Assembly (NCBI GenBank): GCA_958295665.1
Contig: OY282558.1
Coordinates: 137,930,577-137,994,576 of the forward strand
Source of the DNA: Tipula vernalis
Taxonomy: Eukaryota > Arthropoda > Insecta > Diptera > Tipulidae
DNA length: 64,000 nt
Direction: 5' to 3'
In this document: positions 56,501 to 64,000 of the stretch, one piece after another
Layout: each line of letters starts with the position of its first letter
How positions within the stretch are numbered: position 1 is the stretch's first letter
Program-made: the position numbers and the translations under genes
Notes under the pieces: model-generated
What the model was told of the DNA's origin: nothing
The model's input: only the letters and a program-made list of their open reading frames with translations
Databases searched by the model: none

Positions 56501-58700
56501 CACCATACTCCTTAACTTTTGCTCGGTTTTAAAACCTACTCCAACCAAGCGTAGTAAATATATAATTGATACTTAAACTACAAATACACTATTTCAAAAA
56601 TACAAGGTTTGTAATTATGCTTCAAAGATCTACTATAATAAATTCAAAATAAAAGCTTCAATGCTAAAGTCTATTTTATTTCATTATGCTGCAAATTAAA
56701 GTTTTTGAATTGTTATAACTTATATAAATGTGCTTAAATGAGGAATTTAGTATTGAAGCTATCAAACACAATCTATTAACTAACTTGAAAATGAATTTAA
56801 GCTTGTTAAATTTAATTTCAATTAGACTTTTAAAAAAGAGTTCTGATTAATTGATTTGTTTTTAAATCCATCAATTAACGAATCATTCAGCTAATAAGTG
56901 ATGCATACTTTAACAACTTAGTTGTTTAGAAAAGCTAAAAAAGCTGCACCTTCACATAAAATAATTATGCTTGTGCAATTGAAAAATATGTAAACTTTTA
57001 TGCTTGTGAATATTTCATCTAAACACATTTTGTTAGGAACAGTTTAAAGTTGACTTTAAGTTAATTAAACTTCAAATACTCAGCGTTATTTTTCTAAAAG
57101 TTGAAATTTTTAAGCGGCTCAACTTTTGCCTTTCAATTTTATTTTTTTAATGTTTATAACATTTTTATGTAAAAAGTTTAAATTTCATTGCCAACATGTT
57201 GCATAAACACATACTCATAATTTACGTATAACAGCTTGTAATTAAGCTGAAAAGCTCTAACACGATTCTAACATGTGTTATGCAGCTTTTCAATTTGAAT
57301 TAAAGTTTTTAAATTAAATCAGTTTTAATTTTTAATATACTTTATTGATTACTTAAGTAACTTAACCGAAGTACTTTTTAAAATATAAGCTTTAGAAATC
57401 TTTAATAATTAAACTTGAGATTAATAAAAGTTTTAAAATCTTAAAATTAAAAGTCACTTGTTGAAGCGAAAATATGTATTTAACAGTTATAAACTTTATA
57501 ATTAAACTTTGAAAATTTAAGCTTTCTATATTACATCGTATTCAATTAAAAGTTTTAATATTTCAGTTAGGTAAAACATAATTGAGCTTTTTTAAATTGA
57601 GAAATTTAATTGAATACTGACGTTCATCAGAAATTTTTAATAATATTTATGTTCAACTTTTAAGTACTAAAGTCTTCCAATTAATAGCTGAGCCTTGTGC
57701 AAGAATTCTCGATATTGAAATTGGAAGCTTTACCAAATTCCGAACGTTATGTATGTCCCATTCTAATTCTAATACTTTTAATCGATAATTTAAAAATGTT
57801 TAAACAAAACAATTTAAAATATTTTACTAAGCAAAGTTCTCAAGCAAATTAATACATATTTAGGTTTAATACTTAAACTTAAAATATACCATTAAAACTT
57901 CTCTAATCTCAACTTTAATCGAACTAAACCAAAGCTTTAGTAACAAGTGATTTAAAATTTTCTGCCTATCAAGTGTTACTAAAACTAGTAAATAAATCTA
58001 GATTTTAAAAAACTTAATTAAAATGATTGGTAAAATTATTTCAACTTGAAAGCTTCAAGTAAAATAAGTAAGCTTATTTTATTTATATTGACGAAGTTTC
58101 TAAAAACTCAAATTATAACTTCCCGCTAAATGATGATGATAATTAGGTTCTGGCACCAAATTTAAAGAAAGACAATCAGTGTTGAAAAACCTTTTAAAAA
58201 AAAGTCAAAATTTAAATAAAAGCTTTAAATTCTAAATTATCTAAAAATTTTTATATTTTCAAGGTGATATTTAAAAAAATCCGAATAACTGTTTGGTTTA
58301 TTTCCATCAATTAACGAAGCTTTTAAACCCTTTTTTAAAAATCAGTTATTTGAATAAATTTAAGGAGCTTTTTAAGGTTAAGTGAATAATTTTATTAATA
58401 AGCTTTTTAACTTTTAACAGAAGTTTTTAATAAAAAATAACTGAAATTGTAAAAGTTTAATTTTAAAACTAAAAGGTAAAATACCAAACATTTTAGAGCT
58501 TTTTAGTGGAGGAAATTTAATCGATTGGATCATTTTAATACTTGAACTAAAACTTCATTGGTCAATAAACAATATATTAGGTTAACAATTATTTGTAATT
58601 AAGCTTTTTTAAAATAGTTCTATTAAGTTTAAAACTGAATAACTTACTTATTGCCTAAACTTTTGTCAAATACACATCAAAAACTTGCAAAATTCAGGGG
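53570..58700 (+). repeat. Tandem array of diverged units of about 1.7-2.0 kb rich in AAGCTTT
   Basis: Ordered landmarks repeat. GCTCG(A/G)TTTTAAAACCTACTCC lies at 54789 and 56521 (1732 apart). GAGTTAATCAAAATTTGCCG lies near 54562 and 56314 (about 1752 apart). GTACTTTTTAAAATATAAGC lies at 55697 and 57371 (1674 apart). ATAAAATAAT.AAG.TTGTAA lies at 53772 and 55731 (1959 apart). AAAGCTT and GCTTTTA motifs are dense throughout. Base composition is very AT-rich and no coding frame was seen. The two best copies lie about 53770-57370; edges are vague. Confidence 0.7.
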
Positions 58701-60399
58701 CTACATTTTACATTTACATTTTTTTAAAAAAAAAAAAATCCAAGATTGACAGCACACATAAATTTTAATTTTGCCAAAAACACCATACGCGAAAACTCTC
58801 ATTATAAACATCTGTCTTCATCGTACGATCATTTTATATGAGCAAACAAATTGCTTGATATAAAATTTTATATCTAATTAACATATTAGATTGATCGTAA
58901 ACGATATATCATAAAATATATTGTGAGCGCATATAAAAGAAGAAAACGTATATAAATTTTGTCACTCAATTAACTTACTACATTTAATATAAAATATACA
59001 AGAACAACAACAACAAAAATGTTAAATCACGTGTTAAAGCCACGCGACCAAAAAAAAACAAAAAAAAAACCTCCATCAATAATGATCATCTTATATAAAT
59101 ACGATCATTATACTTATAAAAAGAAATCGAAAGGGTTAAATGATTAAGAACGAAACGATCGAATAATAGTAGTGATCGGTATGCACACACAACATAAAAA
59201 GGGTAGACGGGTGCACATATGTGCGTTCGTTGTCTTTTATTGTGTTTTACACAATTATTACTCCATACATCCATCCATATACAAGTTCAATGGATAAACA
59301 AACTAAAAAGAAAGGATATTTTAGGTAGAAAAATTATTTCTTTGATCACGTGACAAATCTTATACCTTACATTATGTTTTCTTAATTCAATAGAAATCGA
59401 AAGGAAGTTTATCGGCATATGGTTGCATCCTTTCTTGCCTCGTAATATTTTATTATAGCGAACCATATTGATGATATTTTTATTTCGCTTACCATGCAAT
59501 AAAATAAGGATCATAGAATTTTGTTATTTTATATCCTTTTAACCAAAAATAAAAAAAAATAATTTGGTAATCCTTTTTTTTAATTTTTATTCAATTGAGA
59601 TATAATTTTGATAAAAATGTTAAAGATTTTGAATTTAAGAAAAAAAAAACATAATTGTAAGAAAATGAGGTTTGAATTTATAAAGAATATGTATAGTAAA
59701 TTCTTTAAAGAAAAAGGATTAGGATTATACAGCAAAAAAAAGGATCATGTTGCAATTTAGATTTTATTAAATAAATAAAAAAAAAGGTTATTTGGTTGGT
59801 TTTGATTTTTAATTGAAATTTCAAAATTACTTACATGTGCTTGCATGAGAATGAATGTAGATTAAATGTGGGAGGGGCTAAAAATAGCTGAAATCTACTA
59901 AAATTTCCACAGCAACTGAAATTTTCTCGTTTTATTTCGTTGAATTTATTTTCAAAATTTTTCTCAATTGATTCATTTTAGCCTTGGCAACAAATATTTT
60001 TGTGTTTCGTACACTAAAATCTCACTCATAAAATTAATACTTCTTTTCTAAACCACTCAGATCTATCCGTTTTCAAAATGGTAAAATAAACATTTTTAAT
60101 TAACTTTGCATAGAGGAACAAACAATTGTTGTACATTCGTTTAAAGCTGATTAAAATAAATTTGTTTGAACTTCCACTCTGATTGACATTCTTATTTTAG
60201 GATTGTCTGTTGCTTTGAACTGGAAAACTATGCCTTAAATTAGAGCAAATTTTCTAAAAAAATTGAGCAAATTAATTAATTGTATTTAAATGTTGCCAAA
60301 CTTTTTTATACCGAACCAAAATATTTTGAAATTTAATATTATTTTAAAGCTTTAACTGAACTAAATCCCCACATTGAGCTTCAACTAAATCCGCTGCTT
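58701..60399. other. AT-rich non-repetitive region without recognised genes
   Basis: Includes ACGATCATTTTATATGAG and AATGATCATCTTATATAA motifs (58820-59110), similar in style to the gene-free blocks at 8.5-10.5 kb and 41.5 kb. No frame over 75 codons and no recognisable protein. Confidence 0.4.
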
Positions 60400-63300
60400 A
60401 TTTAACCAAAATGCGTTGATAAGTCACTAATCAATTTAAATTTTCTATTTAATTTAAATATTTTTTAATTTAGCTAATTTAATTAATTAAAATTCGGAAA
60501 CTTCGAAATATTTTTAAATTTCAACCAATTTTTTATTTCTGATGAACTGTGTTCACAAATGTTTTCCAACTTATTCAGAATTAATTAAAATTTCACGTGA
60601 ATTTAGCAATTTCACTCAAATTTTAAAACTTAAGTGTGTTTCCCAAAATATTTTTACGTTTCAGTCAAATTTTACTTTAAGCTAAATCAGAATTCGAACT
60701 TAATTCAAAATCACCCCAAAATTCCATATAATTGATTGAAACCAAACTCTTATAGTCAAATTAATTCTAGTAAATATCTAGGTTTACAAATTCCCACTAT
60801 TAAAAGGACATTCCTGCTCGAACCCATTCAATGGAGTCATGTTATAAATCAAAGATGTAAATTTACCAAGAAAATTTGATATTTAGCAGTAGGTAGTTGA
60901 ATACACAAAGCGACTCAAATTATTTTTCTACTTAAATTTTAAAATTTCAGTTGCACCAATCACTTTGAAAATTTTGCAAAAATTTGGTAGAATGAATAAA
61001 ATTTTATTTAGTTAAAAATGTCAAACAAATTCAAATGTACATACCTCAACTAGAGTATTATATGAGTAAAATCAAATTGTTTGCAAAATGTGAAATTTTA
61101 CCTCAATTCAAACGCTAATTAATTAATATTAAGTCCAGTTCCCAAATAGTTAAAAAAAATATTCCTCCAACCCATCAAAAGTTGATGAAAATAATTTAAA
61201 AATTATAATCAAACTCTAAAATTCAAATTGATCAGGTCACTTTTCAATATTCATATATTATTCAAATTCTTTTCGCAGTAAAATCATTTCATATCTGCAA
61301 TCTCTTTTAAATAATTGAATTATTAATGAATGTTCAAACTTCTATCGAATTTATATGTTTAACTAATAGTTTAACCAAATATTTGTGATTCGTCGAAGTG
61401 AAATACTATCTGTTAAATCGAAGGATGAATGATTTGCCAAGATAATTTGATGTCTACAAAAGCAAAAGTGTGGAGCAGCCCATTATAAAGTTGGTCAAAA
61501 TATTTTTATACTACTGTCAGTAATTTTTTATTTCAAGTCATTCATATTTCATAATAATTTGCCATTTACCATCAAATTTGCACGTTATTGATATTTGCTA
61601 AAACGAATACCATGTTGCTCAAAATATTGTTAAATTTCAACCAATTATTTTATTTTTATATAACTGTATTCACAAATCACCCTTTTCCCAACTTATTCAG
61701 AATTCAGTCAAATTACTTCACTGATTAAAATTTAGATTGTATAATAATCACCTTTCAATCTTAATTAATATTCACTCAAATTAATAGAAATTGAGCAATT
61801 TATAAATTGTTCGAATCAACAAACTCAGCCAAGTTACTTAAGTAAATTTTTAAAGCGAATTTGCAAGCTGGGTTTCGAAATAAAAATTGCATTTAATAAA
61901 GTTGCTCAAAATTATTTTAAGCTAAATATAGAATTTAAAGTTAATTCAAAATCATCCGAATTTCCGTAAAACCAAACTATACATAATGTAAAAAAATTGT
62001 AGTAAATTTTCTCCCAATTCAAACCTGTATCAAATTCATTCTAGTTTCTATGAAAATACACCCTGACATCCATTAAATTTGCGATGAAAATTTAACTCAA
62101 ACTATTTTTATGTTAAAGATTTTTTTCAAATTCGACATAATTTTCTGACGACTATTAATATCAAATTATTTTTCTACACAAATTTTAAAATTTAAATTGC
62201 AACAGTCATTTTCAAAATTTCGCTATAATTTGGTAAAAAAAAATTCAAAAAATACATTTTATTTACTTAAAAAATTTTAACTCATCGCTCATTATAATTT
62301 AAAATTTTAACAATGTGAAACTAAATTCACATTTCAATCTTCAACAAAATCATCAGCTTATTTTATTGCAAATATGCATTTATACATTTAGCTCTGTTAA
62401 TTAATTAAAATTTCCAAACTTCCGCCAATTCATTTCTAGAATTTTTATAAGAAATTAGAAAGTTGCTCAAAATATTTTAACATTTTTTTTTTATTTCTAC
62501 TGAACCTGTATTCAGAATTCTTTTCCCAAATTATTCAGAATTCAATCAAACTACTTGACTTTGACTACTCCAATCTTTAAAATTTAAATTGTATAATAAT
62601 CACCTTTCAATCTTAATTATAACATTTACCCAAATTTGCATAACATAGAATTTAAATTGAGCAAACGGTAAATTTTTCGTATAAAACTTAGTCAAGTTGC
62701 TAAAATAAATATTTAAAGCGAATTTTCAAGGTAGGTCGAACTAAAATTTATAATAAACAAAGTTGCTCAAAATCACTTTAAGCTACATATACAATTTAAA
62801 CCTTATTCAAAATCACCCCAATTTCCATAAAACCGATTAAAACCAAACTCTATATAATGTAGGCATATTCTAGTAAATTTCTTTCATTTGTAAATTTCTC
62901 AAACCCATTTATAAAATCAAATCCTGTTATAAACGGAAGATGTAAATTTGCCAAGATCCACATTCGGAAGTACCTTGCTATTTAAAAATCATTCAAAATT
63001 CATATTATTTTGGCATTTTTCATCAACATTTTAAAATTTTATGTTTGAACTAAGTTCTCATTTCAATCTTCAGTTATCTTCAACTTATTTTATTGCAAAA
63101 AATCGATAAATGACTAATCAAACTCTTTTCAAATTTCTAATTAATTATATGAAATTGTTTAAATGAAATTATATTTGAAATTGAGTGACTTAAGTAGTAA
63201 TTGAATCAAATTTTTGCCAAGTTATTGATATTTGCTAAAACGAGGCACAAAAAATACCATGTTGCTCAACATTTTGTTATTTCTGCTAACCTGTATTCAC

Positions 63301-63660
63301 CACTATTTTCCCAAATTATTCAGAATTCAAACAAATTGCATGAATTTGACTACTCCACTGTTTAAAATTTAAATTGTTTAATGCCTTTGAATCTTAATTC
63401 AAATTTACCCAAATTTGTATTAAATAGAATTTAAATTGAGCAAATGGTAAATTTTTCGTATCAAACTCAGTCAAGTTATTTAAGTATATTTTTAAAGCAG
63501 CTGAAAATCATTTTAAGCTACATATAAAATTTAAACCTTATTCAAAATCATCCCAATTTCCATAAAACTAATTAAAATCAAACTGTACATAATGTAGAAA
63601 TATTCTAGTAAATTTCTTTCCAATTCCAACATCTATCAACATCATTCTAGTTTCCAAGAA
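60400..63660 (+). repeat. Tandem array of diverged units of about 0.7-1.25 kb
   Basis: The landmark ATTCAAAATCA(C/T)CC.(A/G)A recurs at 60702, 61944, 62805 and 63540 (1242, 861 and 735 apart). It is followed each time by TTCC(A/G)TA and AACCAAACT type sequence. Upstream landmarks TTATTCAGAATTCA, CCTTTCAATCTTAATT and GTTGCTCAAAAT occur in the same order in each unit. The units are strongly diverged, with indels. No coding potential. Confidence 0.7.
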
Positions 63661-64000
63661 AAGACATTCTGTGTGAAATGGCCTGTAGGAGTATAAGCGC
63701 CTCCTAGTGATGGATTAAACTAGACCTTGAACTGAGTATTATTGTCCTACATGATATAAAACATAGGTGAGTAACGTCTACCCTACATATGCTACCACTT
63801 CATAGTAGTCTCACGTGTGTTCTACTTTTAGTATTTATTGGTCCATCCGGAGACCATCTGGAAAGTAATTGTTCAGGAACTCAGATTGCACTGGTGTGTG
63901 ATCCAGCGTTCGAGCATATCCTAGGTACCATATCACTAAAGAGAAATGATCACAAGGACGTAAACTTTATCAATAATTTTAATTTTACAGGCCAACCTTT
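63661..64000. other. Non-repetitive sequence at the window end, identity unknown
   Basis: This part is richer in GC than the array. It contains GTATAAGCGCCTCCTAGTGA, reminiscent of the start of some LTRs, a donor-like ATAG|GTGAGTAAC near 63768, and an acceptor-like TTTTAATTTTACAG just before the last ten bases. It may be the edge of a retrotransposon or of a host exon. The window ends too soon to tell. Confidence 0.25.

Overview
The window looks like a gene-poor, strongly AT-rich stretch of an insect nuclear genome. A fly (Diptera) is the best guess, from the mix of BEL/Pao, Ty3/gypsy, Jockey-clade and I/R1-group elements, Tc1/mariner and ITmD37E transposons and pogo/Tigger relics. No host protein-coding gene, rRNA or genuine tRNA could be supported. 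Almost every recognisable open frame belongs to a transposable element, most of them broken. All assignments come from reading the sequence; nothing was searched against a database.

Layout. 1-960: unassigned, with one GC-richer exon-like island (640-790). 960-2940: a foldback structure with ~350-bp inverted arms and minisatellite flanks. 3071-3178: one inverted monomer of a 108-bp repeat that recurs in tandem at 16921-17480. 3540-5425: a decayed BEL/Pao pol, split by a Tc1/mariner element with clean ends (4075-5199). 5913-7216: an ITmD37E transposon whose transposase has two stop codons. 7219-10496: no genes. 10497-11057: inverted-repeat elements. 11116-20060: a nest bounded by inverted 'GGTACAAAATCCCGAG'-type minisatellites. 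It contains gypsy gag and pol fragments, a BEL/Pao gag-pol pseudogene (12428-16911) and a 5'-truncated LINE with RNase H (18471-19880, minus). 21477-22862: a DD34E Tc1 element abutting a smaller copy of the same minisatellite-bounded element (22863-23900). 28841-29305: five small palindromic MITEs joined end to end through single TTA/TAA trinucleotides.

29775-30070: the 3' end of a Jockey LINE. 30071-33170: a 9-bp-period minisatellite that changes strand and has a higher-order repeat. 33691-35877: a palindromic MITE, a Tigger/pogo pseudogene and a young tRNA-derived SINE with a perfect 14-bp target duplication. 37395-39200: gypsy and LINE relics. 43600-52390: a complex AT-rich tandem array interrupted by a nearly full-length Jockey-clade LINE (47104-51707). 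That LINE has two long ORFs and only three premature stops, all TAG. 53570-58700 and 60400-63660: two more arrays of diverged units of about 0.7-2 kb. The last 340 bases are non-repetitive and end in a splice-acceptor-like sequence.

The elements do not form a pathway. Their relations are physical: elements inserted in elements, inverted repeat arms, shared satellite monomers and target-site chains. The observations most worth following are the TTA-linked MITE chain, the 108-bp monomer shared by two loci, the minisatellite-bounded element family, the SINE, and the strand-switching minisatellite.
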